From positions 3,830,281-3,894,280 of the forward strand of contig RPFO01000154.1 in NCBI GenBank assembly GCA_009746045.1: 64,000 bases of DNA. The letters are read 5' to 3'. The notes beneath the pieces were generated by a model. That model saw only the letters and a list, made by a program, of their open reading frames with translations. It was not told the origin of the DNA and did no database searches. Position numbers and translations under genes: made by a program. Positions 34,206 to 43,593 of this stretch are shown piece after piece (position 1 is the stretch's first letter; each line of letters begins with the position of its first letter). The stretch comes from Mesostigma viride. Lineage: Eukaryota > Streptophyta > Mesostigmatophyceae > Mesostigmatales > Mesostigmataceae.

Positions 34206-35045
34206 ATTAATTAATTAATTGAGGATAAGCGGACGTCGACGAGCTGGACAATGGTGCCCCCGACGCAGCCATTTTTGCGGGCTTTGCGGCCCGTGCCCCG
34301 TTGCTGGCGGCCCGGCACCTGCCGGTCATGCCCCGCCGCCGCCCCGGCCCGCTCTACCGCCAGGACCCCAAGGTCTTGGCCGCCCGGCACCGCCTCAAGC
34401 GTAACCGGGACCCGCTGCAGAAACCACTGCTCCAGGCCGCCCTTGTGGAGGCCTACGAGCACGCTCAGGACGCGGAGGCGGCCCAGTGCATCGCGGATGC
34501 CAAGGCCTGCCAGGCTCGCAACCAGGGCAAGGACATGTGGTACCACCTCGACCGGCTCGGCGGCCGGCGGCAGCGCACCCCGGTGGAGCACACGGGGGAC
34601 GGCACGGCGCCGGTAAGCCTTGACCGCTGGTTGGCCCACAATGTTTCCTTGACCGGTGGGGCTCGCGCCCCCCCCCGCCGCTTCACCCCGAGACGGCCGC
34701 CCGCCTCGGGGTCGCCGGACCCCCGCCGCCGCCAGCGCCCCCCTCCTTGGCCGCGGACTACCAAGTCCCCGCCTTGCAGGAGGGCTGCCTTGCCACTGAC
34801 GACGTCGTCCCCCCTTCACTTTGAAGGAATTGGACGGCGCCCTTGCTCGCCTGCGGTACGATGCGGCGGTCGGTGCCGACCACCTTTCTGCTGAGCTGCT
34901 GAAGACCCCTGATCTGGCGGTTAGGGATCTTCTGCTGGCGTTCTGCAACCGTGTCCTGCTCTCTGACGAGCCTCCGCCTGCTGAGTGGCAGACGGCCATC
35001 CGCGTCATGCTGTACAAGAAGGGCTCTGCTGCTGACCCCGGTAAT
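34206..35045 (+). mobile_element. LINE fragment: linker plus start of reverse transcriptase
   Basis: The frame from 34301 carries a charged linker (AARHRLKRNRDPLQKP, then GKDMWYHLDRLGG) as found between the endonuclease and RT of LINE ORF2. In another frame, about 34821-35042 matches the first RT block of non-LTR elements: ELDGALARLRYDAAVGADHL, then AELL, WQTAI and LYKKGSAADPGN. It breaks off before any catalytic Asp motif at an ATTAATTAA tract. The two parts are out of frame and the ends abut TTAA-rich sequence, so this is an inactive piece. Confidence 0.65.
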
Positions 35046-35175
35046 TAATTAAATTAATTAGTTAATTATCACGTGACTGCGTCACGTGGGTGCCAATACA
35101 AAGTAGAGGAACCATCAACCCCTGTACACAATGAGAGGGAGGGAGGGCGCCCTAGCTTCTCTCACTGCCACCGCC
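35041..35175 (-). repeat. Dispersed repeat, probable LINE 3' end (family 1), inverted
   Basis: The reverse complement reads GCAGTGAGAGAAGCT, GGCGCCCTCCCTCCC, TTGGCACCCACGTGACGC and then an ATTA-rich tail, as at 3769-3960 and 21810-21905. The LTR retrotransposon at 35181 is inserted right beside or within it. Confidence 0.55.
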
Positions 35176-35180
35176 CACCA
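35176..35180. repeat. Left target-site duplication CACCA
   Basis: The five bases immediately before the left LTR are repeated exactly at 37966-37970 after the right LTR, as expected for a Ty1/copia-type integrase. Confidence 0.9.
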
Positions 35181-35726
35181 TGTTTAAAGTTGAATGTCAT
35201 TTATTGATGAATTTATTACAAGAGACATGGCATGAGAGACGATGCTTTAGGTATGGCCCGCATCGTATTTTTATAGGCAGAAAAGAGGTACTGCCAGATG
35301 GCAAACAACCAAAGAACCATAGCCAGATTCTAGAATATTGTTTGTATGATTGCCAAATGTCAAACTGTCAAGACAACCGTTTGTATGATTGCCAGATGTC
35401 ATCTGTAAAATCAACCCTGATATAATGCATGGAATCTCATCCAGTAAAGTGACACCTGTCCATGGAATAAAGAATCACTGTCCATGTAACGTAGTGACAT
35501 AGCTGCTGGCATACTAGTTGAGAACCGTGCACTATAACAAAAAACACACACAACATAGATTAATATCTTGCTAAGTACTGATTCAAAAAAGTCAGTAAAA
35601 ATATCAGCACGTAGCTAATAAAACACACTCCAAGAAATCACAAACAACACACAAAAGATCCACCTGCCCAGAATAGAAATAATTCAGGCATGTGGCCACT
35701 GGGAATAATTAATTAATTCCCAAACA
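35181..35726 (-). repeat. LTR of the Gag-only retrotransposon (3' LTR in element sense)
   Basis: 546 bp, TGTTTAAAG to CCAAACA on the plus strand, with TG...CA termini inside a 5-bp inverted repeat (TGTTT/AAACA). It is the same as 37420-37965 except for one base that I could find (35319 A versus 37558 C). An AAGGGGGG polypurine tract (complement of 35727-35734) precedes it in element sense. Confidence 0.93.
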
Positions 35727-35734
35727 CCCCCCTT
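35727..35734 (-). other. Polypurine tract
   Basis: The minus strand reads AAGGGGGG immediately before the 3' LTR start TGTTTGG, the expected priming site for second-strand synthesis. Confidence 0.8.
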
Positions 35735-36193
35735 GGCAACTGCCTAAAGAGGGAAACACTCTAGTAGTGCTAGTACTATGTCCCAGTTTATATTCACCTA
35801 TCAAACTAGTAACCATTTCCTAGCGGTCATTGCACTCAGGGCTAAGGACCTTTACAACTAGGACTAGGGCAGGTGATTGCTACGGGCCACCCCCCTCAAA
35901 CACATGCCCCGTAGTGAGCGGGCAATAGGCTTTAAGGCAGAAGCATACCGGTACAAGGTGGTTTTTGGCTGACCACGAACCAAAAAGACTAGTCACGACG
36001 GGACTAGTGCACTACGTAGACGACCTACGCCGAGGTGGCCACGACGGGGCCACAATATGTAGCGGGTCACGACGGGACAACGCTAAAAAGTGTGCTTTTT
36101 GACATAGGGCTGAGCAACAAAACCCGAAGAGATGCTTTTTGACGGTTCAGCAATAACCGACGAAGAAAAAAAATGGAGAACCGGCTGAAAAAT
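35735..36193 (-). other. Non-coding interior of the retrotransposon
   Basis: Between the gag end and the polypurine tract I see no pol motif. Three imperfect copies of a CACGACGGG motif (about 35994, 36038 and 36066) are the only internal structure noticed. Confidence 0.6.
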
Positions 36194-37034
36194 TTAAAAT
36201 GCAAATGTGGACGGCATTTCCGGTGCCTCCATTGTCGAGGTGCCCATGAGAGGATTGGTTTCCGTAAAATGCACGGCGCCGCCGTTGGGCCGGGGGCGAC
36301 GCTCCGGATACTTGGTCCAGCAGCGCTCGGCACGGTGGCCAGGGCGCTTGCAATGGCTGCACACCGGGCGAGTTGCAAATGCTTGGCCCGGTGGGAGCTG
36401 GCCTTCGTCGCGAGAAGGCGCAGCCGAGCCGGCGGGCGCAGTCGAACCGGCTGGGCGGTCCTTGAGCTGGTCAGCGGCTTGGAGGAGGAGGACGCGTGCG
36501 TCAGTGAGAGAATGTCATCACGCACAAAAACTGCAGCGACAAGTGGACGATATTTGGCCGGGAGGCCATCCAGCAGATTCTGGACGAATTCAGTCTCAGG
36601 AGCGTCCCCCCCAGCTTTAAGTACTCGCGGTAGCGTAGTTCATGTTCCGTCAAGTACAGGCCCATGTCGCCGTCATCAGCCAGCTCGCAGCGGTGGAGCT
36701 GACGACGGAGCTCCTGCTTGTGAGACCGGGTATGCCGTGGCTGGTCATACACGGCATCCACGAGCTTGAACGCCACGCTGCCATGACGAGGCTCAGCTTG
36801 ATCAGCAACGGTAAGCGCCTGACCGTCCAGGCGCGAACAAAGTGCAGCAAAAAGAATGCGGTCTTGTCGGTCGTTGACGTCGTCACCGTGCAGCACACTC
36901 AGCATGGTGAATGCTCCCGCGACAGATTTGAAGCGAATTTTAAACGCAGGGTAGTCGGCAAGTCTGGTACCGTTGAAAATAGGAATTCCGCTGACGGCAC
37001 TAATGAGGGCCGTCTCCTTGAGTGCGTTCGCCAT
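36194..37034 (-). pseudogene. Retrotransposon gag with zinc knuckle, two apparent frameshifts
   Basis: Read on the minus strand from the ATG at 37034: copia-type gag features (IPIFNGTRLADYPAFKIRF, then FKLVDAVYDQPRHTRSHKQE and LTEHELRYREYLKLGG). After LKLGG the homology continues in a second frame (QNLLDGLPAKYRPLVAAVF) and then in a third, which holds the CX2CX4HX4C zinc knuckle CSHCKRPGHRAERC (36320-36361) and stops at 36194. The first shift is at a G7 run (about 36606-36612); the second is at repeated CTC/TCC near 36488-36494. They may be real mutations, programmed slips or sequencing errors at simple sequence. The protein would form the particle shell and bind RNA. Confidence 0.8.
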
Positions 37035-37383
37035 TTACGACGGATAAAATTTTAGACGCCAGGTAGGGTTTCAAGAGACTCTCGATTTCCGATAAGCTTG
37101 ACGATTCGAATCGAAATACAGCTCCTTGCCACCGGATAATGATTTTGGCAGGAGGAACGTAAACAGAACTCAGAGAACTCTCAGGATAAAATCCTGGTTT
37201 CTCGAATTGCTCGTAGCCAACGGGATACGCAATCACAGGTTCTTCGGCGACAATGACGCCTTGTTCCGGCTGTCCGAAAAAGTCTTCGAGATCGTCAAGT
37301 ACGTCAAAGTCCCAAGGACGATTGACAAAATCGTCATCAGGCAAAAAATCATCGTCGTTTGCAAAAGTAGGAGAATCTGCCAT
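37000..37383 (-). CDS. Upstream acidic ORF in the retrotransposon
   Basis: A 127-aa frame starts 36 bases from the primer-binding site and overlaps the gag start by about 35 bases in another frame. It is strongly acidic at first (NDDDFLPDDDFVNRPWDFDV). It could be the natural gag N-terminus separated by a frameshift, or a separate leader ORF. I know no homologue. Confidence 0.55.
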   Translation of the reverse strand: MADSPTFANDDDFLPDDDFVNRPWDFDVLDDLEDFFGQPEQGVIVAEEPVIAYPVGYEQFEKPGFYPESSLSSVYVPPAKIIIRWQGAVFRFESSSLSEIESLLKPYLASKILSVVNGERTQGDGPH

Positions 37384-37396
37384 GAGGAGAAACGGT

Positions 37397-37419
37397 GATC
37401 GAACATCCTCCCGATACCA
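37397..37419 (-). other. Primer-binding site, initiator-tRNA-Met-like
   Basis: On the minus strand TGGTATC follows the 5' LTR with no gap, as in plant copia elements primed by initiator tRNA-Met. Further in, the plus strand has GATCGAAC, resembling the ATCGAA T-loop typical of eukaryotic initiator tRNA, but the match in between is imperfect. Confidence 0.7.
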
Positions 37420-37965
37420 TGTTTAAAGTTGAATGTCATTTATTGATGAATTTATTACAAGAGACATGGCATGAGAGACGATGCTTTAGGTATGGCCCGC
37501 ATCGTATTTTTATAGGCAGAAAAGAGGTACTGCCAGATGGCAAACAACCAAAGAACCATCGCCAGATTCTAGAATATTGTTTGTATGATTGCCAAATGTC
37601 AAACTGTCAAGACAACCGTTTGTATGATTGCCAGATGTCATCTGTAAAATCAACCCTGATATAATGCATGGAATCTCATCCAGTAAAGTGACACCTGTCC
37701 ATGGAATAAAGAATCACTGTCCATGTAACGTAGTGACATAGCTGCTGGCATACTAGTTGAGAACCGTGCACTATAACAAAAAACACACACAACATAGATT
37801 AATATCTTGCTAAGTACTGATTCAAAAAAGTCAGTAAAAATATCAGCACGTAGCTAATAAAACACACTCCAAGAAATCACAAACAACACACAAAAGATCC
37901 ACCTGCCCAGAATAGAAATAATTCAGGCATGTGGCCACTGGGAATAATTAATTAATTCCCAAACA
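37420..37965 (-). repeat. LTR of the Gag-only retrotransposon (5' LTR in element sense)
   Basis: 546-bp partner of 35181-35726. In element sense this copy drives transcription, so a promoter is expected here. I could not pick out a convincing TATA box. Confidence 0.93.
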
Positions 37966-37970
37966 CACCA
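37966..37970. repeat. Right target-site duplication CACCA
   Basis: Identical to 35176-35180. Confidence 0.9.
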
Positions 37971-40157
37971 GTCGGTGGGCAGGCCACATCGAGCGCTCTA
38001 TCCACATCACGGGGCCGGGGCGCATCACTGTGGGACAACCATTATTAACGATACCAGAGGTAGGCTGAAGCATAGCTGATGCTGTACAAGAAAGGTGAAG
38101 TGGGCTCAACGGGCGTCTGCTAAGGCATAAGCAAATGGCCACGCTGAGCCATGGCTGGGCTAATGTGATTGCGTTCATGCCACTCTAAACCGTTGGGGCT
38201 ACTCTAAGCCGTTGGGGCTAGATCAGTATACTATGCTCGAGAAATACATGGCAAGTCATGCTATAATGTAAAAGCTATGTCGATTGCCCTCTTCTAGACA
38301 GCTGGCTAGAATCTATTCTGGGGGAGCCCTAGGGGGTGTCGACAGTTTGTTGTTTACATAAAGGTCATGAAGTGTGATACTCATCCACTGCATGGTATAT
38401 AGATTGCTAATTGAACTAATTCCTTATTACAAGCATGAACTTATTGATAGGTATACGATTCGACCCAAAACCTTGATACAGTATGCAATAAAACGTGAAC
38501 AGGATAGCACATACCAGATCAAAACCGCAGATTAATTACCTTCCTTGCTGGAGGTAGCCGGATGCCCACCTCATCGATGTAGCTGCGAGCCGCTTTCCTG
38601 GCCGTCGTCGCCAATAAAACATGTCAGCAATATATTTTACACATCTATCCGCGTACAAACGTATCGACTTATTTCCCGCCTAGTAACAGTTAGCACATGC
38701 ACGGCGACCGACCTGGTCGCTGATCAAACGAGGTTGCTGCACCGAGCATAGGGTCGAGACATATCTGCGCACACCCAGGCGTTGCCTGCCAATGATATAC
38801 GCTGTTTAGGACCTATGGATCATGCCTGCAAAATTGCAGTTCAAAATGTCAAGCCATGCTCCCATACCAGTCAGATTTCTGCACCTCCATGGCCGCGGAG
38901 GTCAACTATCATATTTATGCAAGTCGGTCTCGTTTTGCCATCGTTTACCCACGCCGTCAACTGGCAGAGATGACAAGCGGGACCAACCGTAGGCCCGTAC
39001 TCCCCAAGTACGGTTCAGGCTGCGTACCTGCCTAGGTCAGCAACGCCAAAACTAGCTCTGGCGCCAAATTCCGGAGCCGGGCGCCGTATAATACGCGAAA
39101 AATACGTATTATGCGCCGTATTGGCGTTGAGAACGCAATACGCCGTATTTCTAGTACGTTAGTACGCCAAACCCCGCCGTATTGTATAATACGGCGTATT
39201 TACCGTATTATACGGCGTATTGGCGTTCACTGGATTAAAAGCACTAGCTTCAGAATAAAATGAGAATGAAAGGTGCGGTCCTTTATGGCACCGCCACCTT
39301 CATGACAGGCAATCAATCCGGCCCAACCAGCCGATTCTTGAGACCATGCTTTATCATTAAAGCAACCAAAAGACATTTCAATTCCAATGAGATACATCAC
39401 GAATTACAAAGAGTGTCGAGTTGTAATTTTGTAGTTATAAGAGCAGCTGTGAGGCCCCTTGGGTGACGCCACTGCAGGCCCCTTGTGGCGGCAGTGCGTG
39501 TGTTCCCGACCTAGTTCCTACTGGCATTCTTGCCAACGACGACCAGGGTGCCCGAAGGCCCTGTCCCTTGTCTCGTTCTCAGTCTTACACACATTCTTAA
39601 CAAAACCAATACATTGTCATATCCGTCAGTCCATCCTCATGGCAACTGACTGCATGCAACCACTCACGGGGGCTGCTCCGGGCTGCTCGAACTATTTCAC
39701 CCCATGAAGACAACAAACCAGTTGTGAGGGAGAGAAACGGACGAACAACGACCACCATGGTTCGTTGCTCATCCTTCTATACTGCTCAAAGCTCAAGCCT
39801 GGCGGCTGGCGCCACTAGCGCCACTTTAGACATCAGCCAATCATAACATTGTCTAATTTCCGACAAGCTAAACTTCAAGCTTTATCTGTCAAGCGAACAC
39901 AAATATACAAGGGCAAATCTATCGGCTATGCCAGGCACCGCCTGGGGCTTCCTTGCATTTGTGTCTGGTGTCCCACGTTGAAATCCTGAAATTGCACATC
40001 TGCTCAGTGCCTCGCCGGCTTGCTGCGTACCAGCATTCGGCAAACTGCCCTTGTGACGAATGTCAGTGAAATTCAGGTCCGCCCAAAAGTTCCGTCAGCA
40101 AATTCAGCGGACTTGGCGCGTGAGTACAATTGAGATCCGCGGCGTCAGTACCGGGCC
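37971..40157. other. Intergenic region, nothing coding recognised
   Basis: It contains a short tandem duplication at about 38186-38222 (CTCTAAACCGTTGGGGCTA type) and the palindromic AATACGGC cluster at 39080-39232. No reading frame resembles a known protein. Confidence 0.45.
39080..39232 (+). repeat. AATACGGC palindromic cluster, partial foldback
   Basis: CGCCGTATAATAC near 39085 is exactly inverted as GTATTATACGGCG near 39205, with more AATACGGCGTATT palindromes between. It is related to 20430-20528. It could be a small foldback element; no flanking duplication was seen. Confidence 0.45.
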
Positions 40158-40165
40158 GCGGTATA

Positions 40166-40829
40166 TAGGGTTGTACCGAATAGTGTTCCGAATACCGAAT
40201 ATCCCCCGAATACCGAACCGAACACCGAATTTGTTCAGTATACGGCGAACGGTCTGTCCGTCTGAACATATTCGGTATCGGTATCGGGAGGCAAGCTCTA
40301 CTTCCGAACATGTTCGGTATCGAAATCGGAACAACCTACTATTCGACGAATATATTCGTAGTTCCGAATATCGAATAGTAGTACCCCTACCAGCGGGCGG
40401 CGCAGCCTCCAGCCTCCACTCACCAGCTGCATGGCGCGGTCATGCCTCCACCGACTCAGAGTTAGGCCAACGCCCAAAAGCTGAATGCACTACGCAGGGA
40501 AGGCAAAGTTCTGTGCTCGTCTAAAGTATTAAACACTAAGTGTATCTCAATATATAATTGATACAAAATAATTAATATAAGTCTCATTAATATAAATGAT
40601 ACAAGTTGTCTACCTAATACGTTATAGTAGCTACTGTCGTCATTATTCGATCGGCGTCCGAATAGTTCGGAGAACTATTCGGTGTTCGATTCGGGAAGGG
40701 CCCTTCAGCTCCGAACATATTCGGTATCGGTATCGGGAGGCTCCAAACATATTCGGCATAGGGTTCGGGGCACCCCCCTGGTCCGAGTATCCGATTCGGC
40801 AAGCCAAAACGCTATTCGGTACAACCCTA
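40166..40829. mobile_element. Non-autonomous hAT-type MITE
   Basis: A 664-bp element with perfect 18-bp terminal inverted repeats, TAGGGTTGTACCGAATAG at 40166-40183 and its complement at 40812-40829. It is flanked by an exact 8-bp target duplication GCGGTATA (40158-40165 and 40830-40837). Eight-base duplications and TAGGG-type ends are typical of hAT transposons. The ends are packed with CCGAATA and ATTCGGTATCGG motifs in both orientations, like subterminal transposase-binding repeats. There is no transposase, so it must be mobilised in trans. Confidence 0.88.
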
Positions 40830-40917
40830 GCGGTATAGCAACCCGCACAAGGCTGCGGACGTCAGAATTACGCTAAAATCTGAATTGCGGACGTGATAGA
40901 TCACGGACGCGACACCA

Positions 40918-41268
40918 GTGCTCCGTGACTCCCCAACGGGAGCCGAAGTTTAATTAATTAATTAATTAATTAACAGGGCAAACAAGGATAAGTCAAATGA
41001 TTCTAGGACAAGTAAGTACAAGGTGAGGGGGACATTCACAAGTTTGCAAACACGCGCCTTCCACGGCACTGGAGGGGCCTCGTTGTCCTCTATATATGAC
41101 CTGAGCCCACTTGGCCTACCCATGCAGGGGTCGAGAACCACAGCCCCCAGTGCACATGCATTAATGCACATGCAGGAAGCATATGTACTTGTGTGAATCC
41201 GAACGTGTAAATTAGTTACTGAACTACTTTAAATTAAACACGTGCTCCCGTTGGGGAGTCACGGAGCA
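40918..41268 (-). mobile_element. LINE family 2 3'-end fragments
   Basis: 40918-40975 carries CTCCGTGACTCCCCAACGGG and a (TTAA)n tail on the plus strand. From the same TTAA tract, 40976-41165 on the minus strand matches the ORF2 stop region and 3' UTR of the copy at 21041-21650 (GTTTGCAAACACGC, GTTGTCCTCTA). Another 3' end lies at 41236-41268 on the minus strand. These look like several truncated insertions piled on one another. Confidence 0.5.
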
Positions 41269-41283
41269 CTGGAGTGCACTTTT

Positions 41284-41450
41284 AATCCCTAGCTGCTCAA
41301 GTGTGCACAGCGGGCACGGGGGTGCAGAGACCCCAACCTTCCCTCATGCCACCCTAGTCTAGGCATGCCACAGGGTGCTCAATCGGACCCGTCGGATTAA
41401 GCGGTAAACGAGCCGGCATCCCCTGTCAGTGGGTGCAATATGACGCGTGT
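41284..41450 (+). repeat. Dispersed repeat shared with 20526-20675
   Basis: See 20526-20675: the same ordered blocks (TTTTAATCCCT, GCAGAGACCCC, GGCATGCCACAG, GTGGGTGCAATA). It sits directly after a LINE family 2 3' end. Confidence 0.45.
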
Positions 41451-41849
41451 GTGCACCCATGGCGGGCATGCATTGCATTGCTATGGAGACGTGAGCAAAC
41501 AGTCAGTGCCGGTAGGCGAGGTCTACGCATCGGAGTAGGCCGGCTGGCGGATGTCTCATTGGCCGGCTATGGGCAAGGCGAGAGGCACGCATGGTTACAT
41601 TCTACGGTCCCTGCATTGTCTTCGCACATACGACACGGTAGCGCTAGTACTTCCTCTAACGCTTGCTTGCCGGCTCCCGTGTCCCTTATACAGACCCAGC
41701 GACCATGCAGCGTCGATCCTACTACTGGGCATGCAGCCTGCTCCCGCCAGCAGCGCGGCTGATGTCGAGCCGGGGCATCGCATATAACTGAGCCCTCGCG
41801 CCTGGTACACTCTGCGCCAATACCGGGCCCTTTGGCGCCGGCCCTTGGG

Positions 41850-42900
41850 CATGCATGAGAAGCATGCAGGACCTGTTCAAGGTCCTGGTTCTCCCAGTGC
41901 TCACTTACGCCGCGCCGAGACGTGGACTACCCTCAGGAACGCCCTCGAGAACGAGAAGGTGCAAACAACGCGATCACCAAATATAAACATGTTGAGATCC
42001 ATTTTCATTTTATATAGGATATGCAGTGCACGTACATTCGTAGTGAACTGAAGATTTGTTTGGGCATGCCACTAGCCCACTAGCTCTATCAAACAGTGTA
42101 GATTACAGCTAGTCGGGCACTTGCCGGCTCGCACAAACCAGCTAGACACGTCGCGCCGGGGCCCAACCGCAGGGCTGCGCAGCCCGCACAGCCAGGACGT
42201 AGGCCGGCACCTCCTTACGTGGGACGGGCCCAGCAATCTCACACGCCTGGCTGCCCGCGCGTTCAAGGAGCAGCTAGAAGCTCTAGGACATGCAGCAGGG
42301 CTCCGGCCTCTCCGTGGTACATGGAAAAATATGCAGAATTACAACCGGCCATCTGGGCCCAGGTGGTAGAGGACGTACAATAATCCCCCCCCAGTGGGGA
42401 AGACCTCGGCGTCACCCACCGTGGGAAGAACGCCCTGTGTGACCCCGCTAGCGCTTGGCTTGCTACGTGGCATGCATGTCCCTTGGTTAGTTGCATGGAC
42501 CTTTGTTAGTTCAGGCATTAGATAGAATGATAGATAGAATAGAACCGGTATCTAACTGTTTGTCCATCCATCCATCCATCCATCCATCCATCCATCCATC
42601 CATCCATCCATCCATCCATCCATCCATCCATCCATCCATCCATGCATCCATCCATCCATCCATCCATCCATCCATCCATCCATCCATCCATCCATCCATC
42701 CATCCATCCATCCATCCATCCATCCATCCATCCATCCATCCATCCATCCATCCATCCATCCATCCATCCATCCATCCATCCATCCATCCATCCATCCATC
42801 CATCCATCCATCCATCCATCCATCCATCCATCCATCCATCCATCCATCCATCCATCCATTGTGGTACTCTGGACGTGACTTCCCAACGGGAGCATTCAAT
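41850..42900 (+). mobile_element. 5'-truncated LINE (family 2), plus strand, with expanded (CCAT)n in its 3' UTR
   Basis: About 41871-41960 encodes the post-catalytic RT segment typical of LINEs (LFKVLVLPVLTY, then ETWTTLRNALENEK in a shifted frame). 42121-42369 encodes the ORF2 C-terminus (LTWDGPSNLTRLAARAFKEQ), homologous to the minus-strand copy at 21310-21625. The 3' UTR shows GATAGATAGAATAGAACCGG and TTTG, then (CCAT)n and the TTCCCAACGGGAGCA motif. It is frameshifted and truncated, and inactive. Confidence 0.65.
42563..42860 (+). repeat. (CCAT)n microsatellite
   Basis: About 74 tetranucleotide units with a single CATG interruption near 42643. It occupies the position of the five-unit CATC tract in the 3' UTR of the LINE copy at 21041-21650. 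The SIHP and MDGW frames across it are artefacts. Confidence 0.97.
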
Positions 42901-42985
42901 ATTACATGACTCCGTTGAAAGATCATGTAGCACATATTCCCTTGCTGGATGGATGGAGGTGGGCGAAGCCGCGAAATCGAACCAA
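42892..42985 (+). repeat. About 92-bp dispersed repeat (copy 2)
   Basis: Near-identical to 21646-21740. Confidence 0.55.
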
Positions 42986-43024
42986 GCTAACGGGACCATG
43001 CACGTGTTTAATTAATCAATTAAT

Positions 43025-43593
43025 GCCACAATTAATGCCACAAAGTACTATGCTGATGTCATTCAGTAGAAAAATAATTACACGAAAGTTACAGATATAT
43101 CGTCTGCGTCATATGCATGCCGCAACCATATGCAGTCACTATAGAGGGGGATATAATCGAAATCCGAGCTGTCCTCTACTGCATGTGATGGCAGTTGGAT
43201 TTTGGGTCTCTTGCATATACGAGCAATCATGCATGAGAGGCTTCAGTAGCCTGTCATGTTGACATGCGTCACGATGTATGACATCAGATCAATGTGTGAA
43301 CTCGTACGTGTCACGATGTATGATATACCGGCCGCCGTACGTGCACGATGCATCACCCGGCAGGCCTGGTCGATTAGAGGTATCTACCCAAGCAGTATGT
43401 ATAATTTGTGTACCCCGTGACTTCCATATGCATGCATGAACCAATCAAGGAGCGTGAACAATGAAATATATACAACCTCCAGGCCGGTTAGCAACGTGTG
43501 GACATCGGTACCTCGTTGACACCCAATGTGTACTCGGAGGATATTCACACGAACCCGGCCGTGGTAGCGGACCAAACCGTGGATGCTGGACGT
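43025..43593. other. Intergenic, 3' flank of MFS gene B
   Basis: No gene recognised. A GTGTCACGATGTATGA-type stretch is duplicated near 43265 and 43308. Confidence 0.45.

Larger units (their letters stand above)
35181..37965 (-). mobile_element. Complete Gag-only LTR retrotransposon (TR-GAG-like), recent insertion
   Basis: A 2785-bp element with two 546-bp LTRs, a perfect 5-bp target duplication (CACCA), a primer-binding site directly abutting the 5' LTR, a polypurine tract directly abutting the 3' LTR, and a gag reading frame on the minus strand. The roughly 1.7-kb interior has room for no protease, integrase or reverse transcriptase, and none of their motifs is visible, so it must use the enzymes of a relative. 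The copia-type gag with a zinc knuckle places it in Ty1/copia. LTRs that differ at about one site imply a young insertion. Known elements of this plan in plants are called TR-GAG. Confidence 0.92.
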
